Source of the DNA: Leptospira johnsonii
GTDB lineage: Bacteria; Spirochaetota; Leptospiria; Leptospirales; Leptospiraceae
NCBI RefSeq assembly: GCF_003112675.1
Contig: NZ_BFAY01000001.1
Coordinates: 100,398-164,397 of the forward strand
Reading direction: 5' to 3'
DNA length: 64,000 nt
Shown: piece after piece, positions 36,871-45,478 of the stretch
How positions within the stretch are numbered: the stretch's first letter is position 1
Layout of the letters: every line of letters starts with the position of its first letter
Program-made: the position numbers and the translations under genes
The notes under the pieces: model-generated
Database searches by the model: none
Told to the model about the DNA's origin: nothing
What the model saw: the letters and a program-made list of their open reading frames with translations, nothing else

Positions 36871-37539
36871 CTAAAGTTTATTGCCTGAAAGAATTTTTTC
36901 CAACTCTGAACTTTTTATTAACACGGAATCCTGATACAACATTAGAGGAGTTTTACCATCCTTCGTTTTAATATCCACTTTTGCTCCTCTCTGTATCAAA
37001 AGTTTTGCAGTTTCCGCGTTAGCGTATTTGGACATTACGAGAAGATGAAGTGCAGCATAACCTGCTCCATTTTGGTAATTTGGATCCGCTCCTTTATCTA
37101 ATAATATGGTTATAACTTCCTTTCTTCCGTAAAAGGCTGCCATGGCAAGTGCTGAGCTAGGTTTTGCCCCTTTTTGTAATAAGAGTGTAACTAAATTTAT
37201 GATAAGATTGTCGTCTCGAAATGGAGGCGCAAAGACTACAAAATCGATTGCGGTAGCTCCTGATTTGGTCTTTGCATTTACGTCGACGCCATTTTCTAAA
37301 AGATATGCAACTGTTTCCAATTGTAAATTAGAGGCTGCATAATGGATAGGCTGCATCCCATTTTCGCTCTCTTGATTTAGCGGAATACCTTCCGCTTTGA
37401 ATTTTTTAAGGGCATTGATATCTCCGCTATCGGCCGCACTTGCAAGCGGTGAGAGGCAATTTAAGAAATATAAACAAATATACGTTATACATATTGAAAG
37501 CCCGAGATGGAAATTTTTTATATCGATCAAATTTTTCAT
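36871..37539 (-). CDS. Exported ankyrin-repeat protein
   Basis: This 222-residue protein has an N-terminal hydrophobic segment (LGLSICITYICLYFLNCLS), probably a signal peptide or lipoprotein signal (C29 in LNCLS). Five or so ankyrin repeats fill the rest: GDINALKKFKAEGIPLNQ, NGMQPIHYAASNLQLETVAY, LLENGVDVNAKTKSGATAID, LLLQKGAKPSSALAMAAFYG, LLDKGADPNYQNGAGYAALH and LLIQRGAKVDIKTKDGKTPL. Ankyrin repeats mediate protein binding; a periplasmic or surface role is an inference from the signal. It is transcribed alone. Confidence 0.85.
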   Translation of the reverse strand: MKNLIDIKNFHLGLSICITYICLYFLNCLSPLASAADSGDINALKKFKAEGIPLNQESENGMQPIHYAASNLQLETVAYLLENGVDVNAKTKSGATAIDFVVFAPPFRDDNLIINLVTLLLQKGAKPSSALAMAAFYGRKEVITILLDKGADPNYQNGAGYAALHLLVMSKYANAETAKLLIQRGAKVDIKTKDGKTPLMLYQDSVLIKSSELEKILSGNKL

Positions 37540-37619
37540 ATTACTCCGTTCTGCAAAGCAGCGCTAACTTTATAGAAAGCGATGTAAACATGTCAAATTC
37601 GAAATTTTTAGGCGTTTGC

Positions 37620-38732
37620 TTATATAAGCTCTTTTATGCAGGTTATAATATCGGTTATTGGATCTTTTTGCAGTATTGGATCAGGACGGACGTTAGAGTC
37701 TATTGCGTTCTTAGAAGATTTTTCCCAACGGAAAGAAAACAAGTCGTTATGAGAGATATACGAGGATTTATACTGAGATTGTAACGCTTCTACTAAATAT
37801 TTGTATTCTGGAAAGTTACCCCTATCGGTGTAAAGTATAGGAGTTCCTGAAAAGTAAGATTCGCTTAAGATCCCGTAACCGGGTTTTGTCAATACGAAGT
37901 CGCTCGCCCTGAGCAGATCCGGATAATGGCAATGCGGAATGGTAACAATCCCCAGATTATTTTTGGCCTCTATCTTCCATTCTATTCCACCGATCACGAT
38001 CCTTCTTTTGGATGGGTCCCATTCTTTCCAATCAAAATGAGAAGAGTCTATCCCGTAAGCTCCGAAGGAAAATAGATAATACTCAATGCCTTCTTCGAAG
38101 CCGTAATATCTTCTGGCCTCTTCTTTGTTTAGATTTGGCTTGCGACCCAATAATCCGATGTTTTTGGTTTTAAGGATAGAAGTAACCGGACAAGAAAGTG
38201 GAAGGACAAGCCCCAGATCGCAGAGTGCGTATTCTTTCTTTAATTCTTTGGAGTATATTTGGAATATAGAAGATTCGTAATATGAATATATATAATCCCA
38301 AGTAAAATTCCCTAAAAATAAAGAAGGTATCTTTAGATCGGAAGATATCAGAAAAGGAAGAGATGAAGAATCGGACCAAATGATATCCGGCCTTTCTTTT
38401 TTGAGATATTCAGTTTCTAATTGTAAAAGAGAGTTTTTGTTCTTCTTAAATTCTAAGATTTCGGCTTCTGTAGAATCCAGATCCATTCCGAGAGAATCTT
38501 TTTGTACGATACCAACATCTGATTTCATTTTTCTGAATCGGATCCTGGATCTGACTTTTCCCCAAATACCGGAAACATCTAAGGAGGAGGCGAATTCTTC
38601 TCCTCTGGGAGAATGGATAGTCGCAGACCATTCGGGATTTTGAATTAAAATTTGCAGAATAGCTTCTAAACTGCGGCTGATATGACCGAAGCCGTGGCCG
38701 CTTACGTACGCGGAGATATGGACCTTTTTCAT
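37620..38732 (-). CDS. Glycosyltransferase-like protein (MurG/GT-B type)
   Basis: This 370-residue protein has a nucleotide-sugar-transferase-like N-terminus, HISAYVSGHGFGHISRSLEA (residues 5-24), the glycine/histidine loop seen in MurG-related GT-B enzymes and in L-arabinokinase N-terminal regions. A C-terminal donor-site region reads LLRASDFVLTKPGYGILSES. No membrane segment is visible. It is in a four-gene minus-strand run behind the RNA methyltransferases; its ATG shares a base with the upstream stop (TAATG). Acceptor and donor sugars cannot be told. Confidence 0.75.
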   Translation of the reverse strand: MKKVHISAYVSGHGFGHISRSLEAILQILIQNPEWSATIHSPRGEEFASSLDVSGIWGKVRSRIRFRKMKSDVGIVQKDSLGMDLDSTEAEILEFKKNKNSLLQLETEYLKKERPDIIWSDSSSLPFLISSDLKIPSLFLGNFTWDYIYSYYESSIFQIYSKELKKEYALCDLGLVLPLSCPVTSILKTKNIGLLGRKPNLNKEEARRYYGFEEGIEYYLFSFGAYGIDSSHFDWKEWDPSKRRIVIGGIEWKIEAKNNLGIVTIPHCHYPDLLRASDFVLTKPGYGILSESYFSGTPILYTDRGNFPEYKYLVEALQSQYKSSYISHNDLFSFRWEKSSKNAIDSNVRPDPILQKDPITDIITCIKELI

Positions 38733-39532
38733 TAACGATTCTGTCGAAGTACTTCGTACATTAAAATTCCTGCGGACATTGCCAGATTTAGACTATCCGC
38801 CACTCCCTTCATAGGAAGAGAAATATATTGATCGCTTTGGGATCTTGCATATTCGCTTAAGCCGTACTGCTCACTCCCGAAAACAAGCGCGACTTTACCT
38901 TTCAGGTTTGCGTCCCAGTATAAGGATTTTGCTTCGGGAGTCACTGCGAATGTTTTGTATCCTGCTTTTTGGAGAATAGGATAGAGTTCTTGGATATCAG
39001 ACTGGAAAACATCCAAGGTAAATAATGTTCCAGTAGAAGAACGAATAACGTTTGGGTTAAATAGGTCCAGTCTTGGATCTGCAACGAATACCTTATGAAA
39101 TCCCGCGCCTTCTGCAGTTCTTAAAATAGTACCTAAGTTTCCCGGTTTTTCGACACCTTCGATGACGAGTATAGGGTCGTCCGAAAGTTTTGTTTTGGGA
39201 GATAAGGAGAAGTCCGGCAATTCTGCAGTGGCAATCAAACCATCCGGTCTGTCTCTATAAGAGATCTTTTCGAAAATTTGTTTTGGAACGACGATCGTTT
39301 TTGCATCTATAGAAGATACAAGACCTTCTTCATTTTCTCCTAGATAACAAGAAGGGCAGGTGAGTAAGTATTCGAACTTGATTTTGCCTGAAACTTTCGC
39401 TCTTTGGAGCTCTCTAAAACCTTCAATGAAGAATGTGCCGGATTTTTCCCGGTTCTTTTTCTCTTTTAGTCCTGAGATATACTTCAGCTTTTCATTTGAA
39501 AAACTGCTGATTTCCAAAATGTCTTTTTTCAA
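38732..39532 (-). CDS. TrmH/SpoU-family RNA 2'-O-methyltransferase
   Basis: This is a 266-residue SPOUT-class enzyme with an N-terminal L30e-like substrate-binding domain and the knotted SAM-binding domain. The three SpoU motifs are visible: VEKPGNLGTILRTAEGAG, LYWDANLKGKVALVFGSEQYGL and YISLPMKGVADSLNLAMSAG. It would methylate a ribose 2'-OH in rRNA or tRNA; the target nucleotide is unknown. It overlaps the upstream methyltransferase gene by four bases and the downstream glycosyltransferase gene by one. Confidence 0.9.
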   Translation of the reverse strand: MKKDILEISSFSNEKLKYISGLKEKKNREKSGTFFIEGFRELQRAKVSGKIKFEYLLTCPSCYLGENEEGLVSSIDAKTIVVPKQIFEKISYRDRPDGLIATAELPDFSLSPKTKLSDDPILVIEGVEKPGNLGTILRTAEGAGFHKVFVADPRLDLFNPNVIRSSTGTLFTLDVFQSDIQELYPILQKAGYKTFAVTPEAKSLYWDANLKGKVALVFGSEQYGLSEYARSQSDQYISLPMKGVADSLNLAMSAGILMYEVLRQNR

Positions 39533-40407
39533 AGTTTCACTCTATTCGAATAAAATACACAATTGGAGCCTGCCGGATGAATTCTTCCTGTGGATTCTGA
39601 AATAGAAAGTTCTTCCGTGAGATAATTCCCAGGAGTTTTGATCCTTCCTTCTAAAATCCTCCGAAGTGCAAGTGGACTGAATCCTGTAGAATGGCAGGTC
39701 AAAAACACGAACTCAGGTTTATTATCGCAGAGTTTCATAAGAAGGTCCATCATCTCCGGCAGATCTTTTTCTATTTTGAAAACTTCTCCGCTGGCTCCTC
39801 TTCCGAATGTAGGCGGATCTAAGATAAAACCTATATATTTTTTATCTCTTCTGATCTCTCTATTCAGGAATTTTAATACATCTTCTACGATCCATCTCAC
39901 TTTTTTTCCCGCGAGACCGGACACTTGCGCATTTTCTCTGGCCCATTCTACCATTCCTTTGGAAGAATCCAAATGGCAGGCGTCCAATCCTCCGGCTAAC
40001 ACAGACAAGGTGGAAAGCCCAGAATAAGCGAATAAATTCAGGACTTCTCCCTGTCCCGCAAGTTGAGAAGAAATATTTCGGATCCGATCCCAATTGCTCA
40101 ATTGTTCCGGAAAGATCCCAAGATGCCCGAAGGGAGTAAACCGTATCTTAACGGTCAAAGGAGGAATTTGGATTAGAAACTCATCTTCCGAATCAGGCCT
40201 GGAAGCGCTGGATCCTCTCCAGCTCCAATTTCCTCCACCCTTGTCGCTTCTATGATATTCACCGTCAGCGTCTTTCCAAAGAGAAGCTTGGGTAGGCGGC
40301 CAAGCGGCAACCGGAGAAGGGCGAATCACTTTATATGGGCCCACTTGTTCTAACTTTTTGAAATTTCCGGAATCGATGAGTTGGTACGTATTTTTATTTG
40401 TGCTCAT
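39529..40407 (-). CDS. Class I SAM-dependent methyltransferase (RlmI/RlmK-like catalytic part)
   Basis: This 292-residue protein lacks a PUA domain. The SAM loop is LNLFAYSGLSTLSVLAGG (about 139-156), the acidic motif HLDSSKGMVEWARENAQ binds the cofactor ribose, and the catalytic signature is LDPPTFGRG. The layout matches the rRNA large-subunit methyltransferase family, where the DPP motif lies near the target base. The start is preceded by the stop of the PUA-containing paralogue three bases away, and it overlaps the SpoU gene by four bases, so three RNA-modification genes are co-expressed. Confidence 0.88.
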   Translation of the reverse strand: MSTNKNTYQLIDSGNFKKLEQVGPYKVIRPSPVAAWPPTQASLWKDADGEYHRSDKGGGNWSWRGSSASRPDSEDEFLIQIPPLTVKIRFTPFGHLGIFPEQLSNWDRIRNISSQLAGQGEVLNLFAYSGLSTLSVLAGGLDACHLDSSKGMVEWARENAQVSGLAGKKVRWIVEDVLKFLNREIRRDKKYIGFILDPPTFGRGASGEVFKIEKDLPEMMDLLMKLCDNKPEFVFLTCHSTGFSPLALRRILEGRIKTPGNYLTEELSISESTGRIHPAGSNCVFYSNRVKL

Positions 40408-40410
40408 AAG

Positions 40411-41658
40411 TTATTGGTCCAAGGGCTCGCATTTTTTATAGATATGCACCTTGAAGTATTTTCCCTCCGGAAATTCCTTACGTGTAGGATGATCCGGTTC
40501 CGGTCTTAATTTATAAAGATCCTTGTACTTCCATCCTTTGATTGCCAAGGTTTCTCGGCCAATCTTTTCGAATTCGGACTCCAGGATTCTTCCGGAACAA
40601 GAAAGTAAGATCAGGTCTCCTCCCGGTTCCAAATGAAAGAGTGCCTTAGCTATTAGACTACGATATGCTTTTTTGCCTGCGGGAACAGAAGCTTGGTTCG
40701 GAGTTAGATTAGGCGGATCCAAAACGATGAGTGAAAATTTTTTGTCTTCTAAAAATCCCCAGTCTTGGAATAGATCCGCCCGGACCATATGATGTTTTCC
40801 TTTTGTAAAGATCGTATTCTTCTTTTCAAAATTTAGGACCTCTTCTTCCGGCAAGAGACGAGACGAAAATTCTTCTAATGCTTCTTTTGCGCCATCGGCG
40901 GAGAAGACAGAGTTTGCCCCGGCTTCTTCTAAGCATACCGATGTGAGTCCAGTATGAGAGAATAAATGTAAACAATCTCTGTCGCGGGCTAGTTCCGATT
41001 TTTCTAATATAAACGAGCGTAAATTCCGAACGTCCAAAAAGAATCCACCTTTCTGGCCAGGGATCCTGGTTTTCCATTGGACTTGGTTTACAAAAATTTT
41101 TTCCTCATATGGAATTTCTTTTTTGCCTCTTAGAAAGCGAACAGGCAAAGATTTTTCGGAGCCTATTCTTTGGGGAGAGATCCATACGATCTGTTTTGGG
41201 ATTGGTTCTTCTAATTTTGGTGCGATTGAGTAGAGAATCCTAACTACTAATCTGGAAAATTTTCTCAAAGATTGGGAATAGGTTTGGACCACCCATGTAG
41301 ATCCGTACCGATCCACTGTGACTCCAGGGATTAGATCATTCTCTCCATGCAAAAGTCTATACGCGTTTGTTTTGGTTCGGAGAGGTTTTCTGAGTTCTAA
41401 TGCATTCTCTATCGTTTGTCTTAATTGGAGAAGCGAGAATTCGTTTCCTCTTTGGAGGATCCGTATGCCGATCGGACCGGAAGAAGAATAGATCCCGAAT
41501 CCTAATGTTTCGTTCGATCCGGAAACAAGTCTCATCCAATCCCCGTCTTGGAAAGCGGAGACCGCGGTGGATAATTTTCCGTTCAAGATCCAAGGATGCC
41601 CCGATTTCAAAACCGATTCGGTCGTTTTGTTTAATTGGTATCTTCGAAAGCGATTCAT
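40411..41658 (-). CDS. RlmI-family rRNA (cytosine-5)-methyltransferase with PUA domain
   Basis: From ATG 41658 it has 415 residues: an N-terminal PUA-like RNA-binding domain (SGHPWILNGKLSTAVSAFQD, then GDWMRLVS), the EEHD-type middle domain (LHGENDLIPGVTVDRYG) and a Rossmann methyltransferase domain (GGFFLDVRNLRSFI, then LHLFSHTGLTSVCLEEAGAN and the catalytic LDPPNLTP). Homologues methylate a cytosine in 23S rRNA. In-frame ATG and other start codons further upstream run into the gltA terminator hairpin, so the later start is preferred. It leads a four-gene operon. Confidence 0.88.
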   Translation of the reverse strand: MNRFRRYQLNKTTESVLKSGHPWILNGKLSTAVSAFQDGDWMRLVSGSNETLGFGIYSSSGPIGIRILQRGNEFSLLQLRQTIENALELRKPLRTKTNAYRLLHGENDLIPGVTVDRYGSTWVVQTYSQSLRKFSRLVVRILYSIAPKLEEPIPKQIVWISPQRIGSEKSLPVRFLRGKKEIPYEEKIFVNQVQWKTRIPGQKGGFFLDVRNLRSFILEKSELARDRDCLHLFSHTGLTSVCLEEAGANSVFSADGAKEALEEFSSRLLPEEEVLNFEKKNTIFTKGKHHMVRADLFQDWGFLEDKKFSLIVLDPPNLTPNQASVPAGKKAYRSLIAKALFHLEPGGDLILLSCSGRILESEFEKIGRETLAIKGWKYKDLYKLRPEPDHPTRKEFPEGKYFKVHIYKKCEPLDQ

Positions 41659-41670
41659 TCCAGAGTACAT

Positions 41671-41700
41671 AAAAAAGGACAGAGCAGAACTCTGTCCTTT
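41671..41700 (-). terminator. Intrinsic terminator of gltA
   Basis: On the minus strand, AAAGGACAGAG pairs with CTCTGTCCTTT (11 bp, five-base loop) and runs into TTTTTT (41676-41671). It lies 25 bases after the citrate synthase stop and directly in front of the next gene. Confidence 0.85.
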
Positions 41701-41724
41701 AGAAAACATCGGCCTTGAAAAATC

Positions 41725-43011
41725 TTACTTTTTCTTAGCGTCGTCGTAAGAAGTGTCAGTAGCTCCAGTATAGATCTGACGAGGTCTTCCGATCTTCATA
41801 TCAGGAGATTCGATCATTTCTTTCCACTGAGCGATCCAACCCGGAAGACGTCCCATCGCAAACATTACTGTGAACATGTTCACAGGAATTCCGAGTGCAC
41901 GGTAGATAATACCGCTATAGAAGTCCACGTTCGGATAAAGTTTTCTTTCTACGAAGTAAGAATCTTTAAGCGCCGCTTCTTCTAATTCTTTAGCAATATC
42001 TAATAGAGGGTCTTTTACTCCTAGTCTATAAAGAACTGCATCACACGCTTTTTTGATGATCTTAGCGCGTGGGTCGAAGTTTTTGTAAACCCTGTGTCCG
42101 AATCCGGAAAGACGGAATGCGTCATTCTTATCTTTTGCTTTTTCTACGATCTTTTTCACTGGAAGACCGGAAGCTTTTATCTCTAAAAGCATTTCTAATA
42201 CTTCTTGGTTGGCTCCTCCGTGACGAGGTCCCCAAAGAGCACAGATACCTGCGGAGATCGCACCATACAAGTTTGCGAGTGAAGAACCGACCAAACGAAC
42301 TGTGGAAGTAGAACAGTTTTGTTCATGGTCCGCGTGAAGTATCAACAGAAGGTTCAGGGCTTTTACGATCTCAGGATCGATATAATAGTCTTCGCTCGGG
42401 ACGGAGAACATCATATTCAAGAAGTTACCACAATAATCCAGGTGGTTCATCGGGTGAACTGTAGGTTGGCCCAAAGACTTTTTGTAAGCGAATGCTGCGA
42501 TTGTAGGGAACTTCGCTAAAAGACGAACCATAGAGATATGTCTATGATCCGCATTTTCTGGATCGTAAGAATCTTGGTAATAAGTAGAAAGTGAGCCGAT
42601 CATAGTGGACATGATCGCCATTGGGTGGCCGTCTTTAGGGAATCCATTATAAAGACGTTTTAAGTCTTCATGGATCAAAGTGTGCATTGTAAGCTCTTTG
42701 TCCCAATCTTGCAGTTCCTTGTCGGAAGGAAGGTGACCGTAGATCAAAAGGTAAGCTACTTCGGTGAAGCTTGATTTTTCGGCCAATTGTTCTATCGGGA
42801 TCCCGCGGTATCTTAAAATTCCCAACTCTCCGTCCAGGAATGTAACTGCGCTAGTACAGGCACCGGTATTTAAATAACCGTTATCTAACGTAATGTATCC
42901 TGTTTGCTGTCTAAGTTTGGAGATGTCTATGGCCTTTTCGTTTTCTGTTCCCGTGATGATGGGTAGTTCATATTCTTTACCGTCGATTTTTAAGATTGCG
43001 GTGTTTGCCAT
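41725..43011 (-). CDS. gltA: Citrate synthase
   Basis: Oxaloacetate plus acetyl-CoA gives citrate, the entry step of the TCA cycle. The 428-residue length matches the hexameric type II enzyme of Gram-negative bacteria. Visible regions are YRGIPIEQLAEKSSFTEVAYLLIYG, LILHADHEQNCSTSTVRLVG and GICALWGPRHGGANQEVLEML with the catalytic histidines, and GHRVYKNFDPRAKIIKK with the catalytic Asp in FDPRA. A strong AGGAGT ribosome binding site precedes the ATG. It has its own intrinsic terminator and is likely monocistronic. Confidence 0.96.
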   Translation of the reverse strand: MANTAILKIDGKEYELPIITGTENEKAIDISKLRQQTGYITLDNGYLNTGACTSAVTFLDGELGILRYRGIPIEQLAEKSSFTEVAYLLIYGHLPSDKELQDWDKELTMHTLIHEDLKRLYNGFPKDGHPMAIMSTMIGSLSTYYQDSYDPENADHRHISMVRLLAKFPTIAAFAYKKSLGQPTVHPMNHLDYCGNFLNMMFSVPSEDYYIDPEIVKALNLLLILHADHEQNCSTSTVRLVGSSLANLYGAISAGICALWGPRHGGANQEVLEMLLEIKASGLPVKKIVEKAKDKNDAFRLSGFGHRVYKNFDPRAKIIKKACDAVLYRLGVKDPLLDIAKELEEAALKDSYFVERKLYPNVDFYSGIIYRALGIPVNMFTVMFAMGRLPGWIAQWKEMIESPDMKIGRPRQIYTGATDTSYDDAKKK

Positions 43012-43165
43012 TTTTTACTCCTGTTAGATGAATGATATCGGACGAACCGGCATAAGGTAGACCTTGGGACAGAGAAGCGAAATTGAAAGCTCGGCCCGGT
43101 CCTTAGAACTATCCTATGGATCTGAAATTCTAGACAATCTAAAAAAAAGAATCCGTATTGTCTGC

Positions 43166-45421
43166 TCAGCGGTTTTTATACTGCCTTAAACTTTGGTAAT
43201 TATAATAGTTCGACGTTACGATCCTGCAATAATCACGGGGCTCTTTTAAAGGAAGTTCCTCTAAAAAATGATTAAAATCTCCGTGATAATGATTTCGTTT
43301 CCATTTTCTGAGATTTCCAGGACCTCCGTTATAAGCAATAGAGGCCCATTTCAAATCGTTTTCATTGGAGGAGAGAAGATATTTCAGGAATTTTGCACCC
43401 ATTTGGATAGAAATTTCCGGATCAAAAAGAGAATAAGGACCTAGGCCCAAGCCTTGAGCTAACCCTTTTCCCGTAGGTCCCATAATCTGCATTAGGCCTC
43501 TCGCATTAGAAAAAGAGACTGCATTCTCTTTAAAAAAAGACTCCTGTCGCATAACTGCATACACAATGTCTTCTTCGATCCCGAAGGATTGGGAATAATG
43601 GGAAACTATATCCTTATGAGGTCGGGGATATATCCTGGATGCGAGTTTAGAAGGAAGAAGGATCACATCGTCAGGGATCCTTCTTCTTTTCATTAGATTT
43701 CTTGTATGGAAGACGGTCAGATATTGGTTTCCGGTAACTTCTCCCAATGCCGCAAAAATTTCGTCTTTTTCTTCTTCCGATGTTCCTGTTTGCAGAACAT
43801 ATTTGTCCACGAGAGAGCTTGCGTGGGCCATTTCTCCGATCTCTAAATATTCTTTAGCATTTTGTAATAGATGATTCCCTCTGATCCTGCTATGAGCGGA
43901 ATCGATCCGGATATCCAAAGAGAACGAATCCGGAAAATAGGCGAATTCCAGATCTCTTCCTAAGATCTTGTCCGAGTATTTTGGATCTCCTGAAGTCAAC
44001 GAAAGATATTCGAATAATGTATCCTTGTTCCTAAGAGGGCTGTCCGGTTTTTGGACAGTAGAGATCTCGGTCGCGAATTCTTCTCGGATCACCCTGGTAT
44101 AATAAGAACCAGGGATGAACTTATAATAGGATTTTAACCAAGAAAGAAGCTCGTCTTGTTTGCCCTTGGATTTTAAACTTCTTAGATACCAATAGACTAA
44201 TCTACCTTTGACCGGAAGATTCGGGATCCGTTTTAGGGCTTCTTTCCAATAAGATTCTTCCAGAAAATGAGAATGGTCCCCGATCAAAAGATCGATCAAC
44301 TCGTCTTGCCGGATAAGATTATAAGGATTTTTTTCGAGAGAAGAAAGTAGTCCGTTAAAGTATTTATCCCTTTCTCCCAGACGTTTATAGGCCCTCGCAT
44401 AGGCGTATTCCACAGACTCGGAAGAAGAAAGATTAGTTTTTTCTAATAGATCTAAACCTGATTTTGCAAGGTTCTGGTTGGAAAGTTCTACGGACATTGC
44501 TGCAGTGAATTCTGGAAAATATTCCGCATAATGTTTGTGTCTGGAAAAAAGAGAAGAAAGTCTTTCCGGATAATATTGGACTAAACCTCTTGCGGCTGCC
44601 TTCCAGCTTTCCGGTCTTTCAAAAACGATAGAACTGAAATATTGATGAGAAGAAATGAAAGTTTTTTTGTCTACACTGTCTAAGAAAGGAAGGAATAATA
44701 CAGCCTTCTCCAAAGGAATTTGTTTATAAAAAGATTCCCCTTTCCAGGTTTTGAGATCTGTATAAATATCTTTTTTAACGTAAGAAGGAACATTTGCATC
44801 TTCTGCGAGAGCGTATAAAAGATTTTCCCCTTTTTGGACTTCGCCGAATTTATATAAGGCCTTTGCGTATCTGTAATAAGCCATTGCGCCGAAATATTCT
44901 TTTTTGTCTTTTTCGGAAAAACTTTCGGCGTAATCTTTTGCCTCTTTGAATTCTCCGTTTTCGTAATGGATGCGTAAAATTTCCCCAATTACATTTTTAT
45001 AAATAGGATCATAGTCCGGAGGAAGTTTTTTTAAGTAGGAGATAAGCTCGGAAGAAGATACACTTTTTCTTTTTACCATTTCCTCATACAGTTTCCAAAA
45101 ACTCATTTTGGTAATTGCATTCAGAGGAGGCAGAGGATTTTTGATGAGGCTGTGAAGTTCGTCCTTGGTGACTCCAACCACAAGCCTGCCCTTTAAAAGG
45201 GATACCAGATATCTGAACTTATTGCCCTCGTCCCCATCCGGATGGGTCTCATGAAAGCGTACAAGTGCATAGACCTCGGATTCTTTGGAAGGAGATCTTT
45301 CCCGGAAAATCCTGCGTATTTTTTCTAAACTATAGGATTTGACCAAGTATTTTAGGTCGTCGTCCGCAAAAAGACTGCCGACAACTATAAACGGGAGTAA
45401 CCCCAGAATCGTTTTTTTCAT
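43166..45421 (-). CDS. Soluble lytic murein transglycosylase (Slt70-like)
   Basis: This exported enzyme cleaves the glycan strands of peptidoglycan to 1,6-anhydro ends. The 751 residues start with a signal peptide (MKKTILGLLPFIVVGSLFA). A long superhelical, TPR-like alpha region follows (about 30-590), then the SLT catalytic domain. That domain has the catalytic glutamate in VYAVMRQESFF, then SFSNARGLMQIMGPTGKGLA and WASIAYNGGPGNLRKW. This layout matches Slt70. It is divergently transcribed from 45479-46759 across only 57 bases. Confidence 0.9.
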   Translation of the reverse strand: MKKTILGLLPFIVVGSLFADDDLKYLVKSYSLEKIRRIFRERSPSKESEVYALVRFHETHPDGDEGNKFRYLVSLLKGRLVVGVTKDELHSLIKNPLPPLNAITKMSFWKLYEEMVKRKSVSSSELISYLKKLPPDYDPIYKNVIGEILRIHYENGEFKEAKDYAESFSEKDKKEYFGAMAYYRYAKALYKFGEVQKGENLLYALAEDANVPSYVKKDIYTDLKTWKGESFYKQIPLEKAVLFLPFLDSVDKKTFISSHQYFSSIVFERPESWKAAARGLVQYYPERLSSLFSRHKHYAEYFPEFTAAMSVELSNQNLAKSGLDLLEKTNLSSSESVEYAYARAYKRLGERDKYFNGLLSSLEKNPYNLIRQDELIDLLIGDHSHFLEESYWKEALKRIPNLPVKGRLVYWYLRSLKSKGKQDELLSWLKSYYKFIPGSYYTRVIREEFATEISTVQKPDSPLRNKDTLFEYLSLTSGDPKYSDKILGRDLEFAYFPDSFSLDIRIDSAHSRIRGNHLLQNAKEYLEIGEMAHASSLVDKYVLQTGTSEEEKDEIFAALGEVTGNQYLTVFHTRNLMKRRRIPDDVILLPSKLASRIYPRPHKDIVSHYSQSFGIEEDIVYAVMRQESFFKENAVSFSNARGLMQIMGPTGKGLAQGLGLGPYSLFDPEISIQMGAKFLKYLLSSNENDLKWASIAYNGGPGNLRKWKRNHYHGDFNHFLEELPLKEPRDYCRIVTSNYYNYQSLRQYKNR

Positions 45422-45459
45422 GCGATTCTTCTCACTTAATCCGCCTTAAAAAGGGTTCA

Positions 45460-45474
45460 ACTCCAAAAAGGAGT
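45460..45474 (+). promoter_or_regulatory. Hairpin containing a ribosome binding site
   Basis: ACTCC-AAAAA-GGAGT (45460-45474) places the AGGAG ribosome binding site of the following gene in the right arm, five bases before its ATG. The five-pair stem is weak, so it may only modulate translation. Confidence 0.35.
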
Positions 45475-45478
45475 CTTT

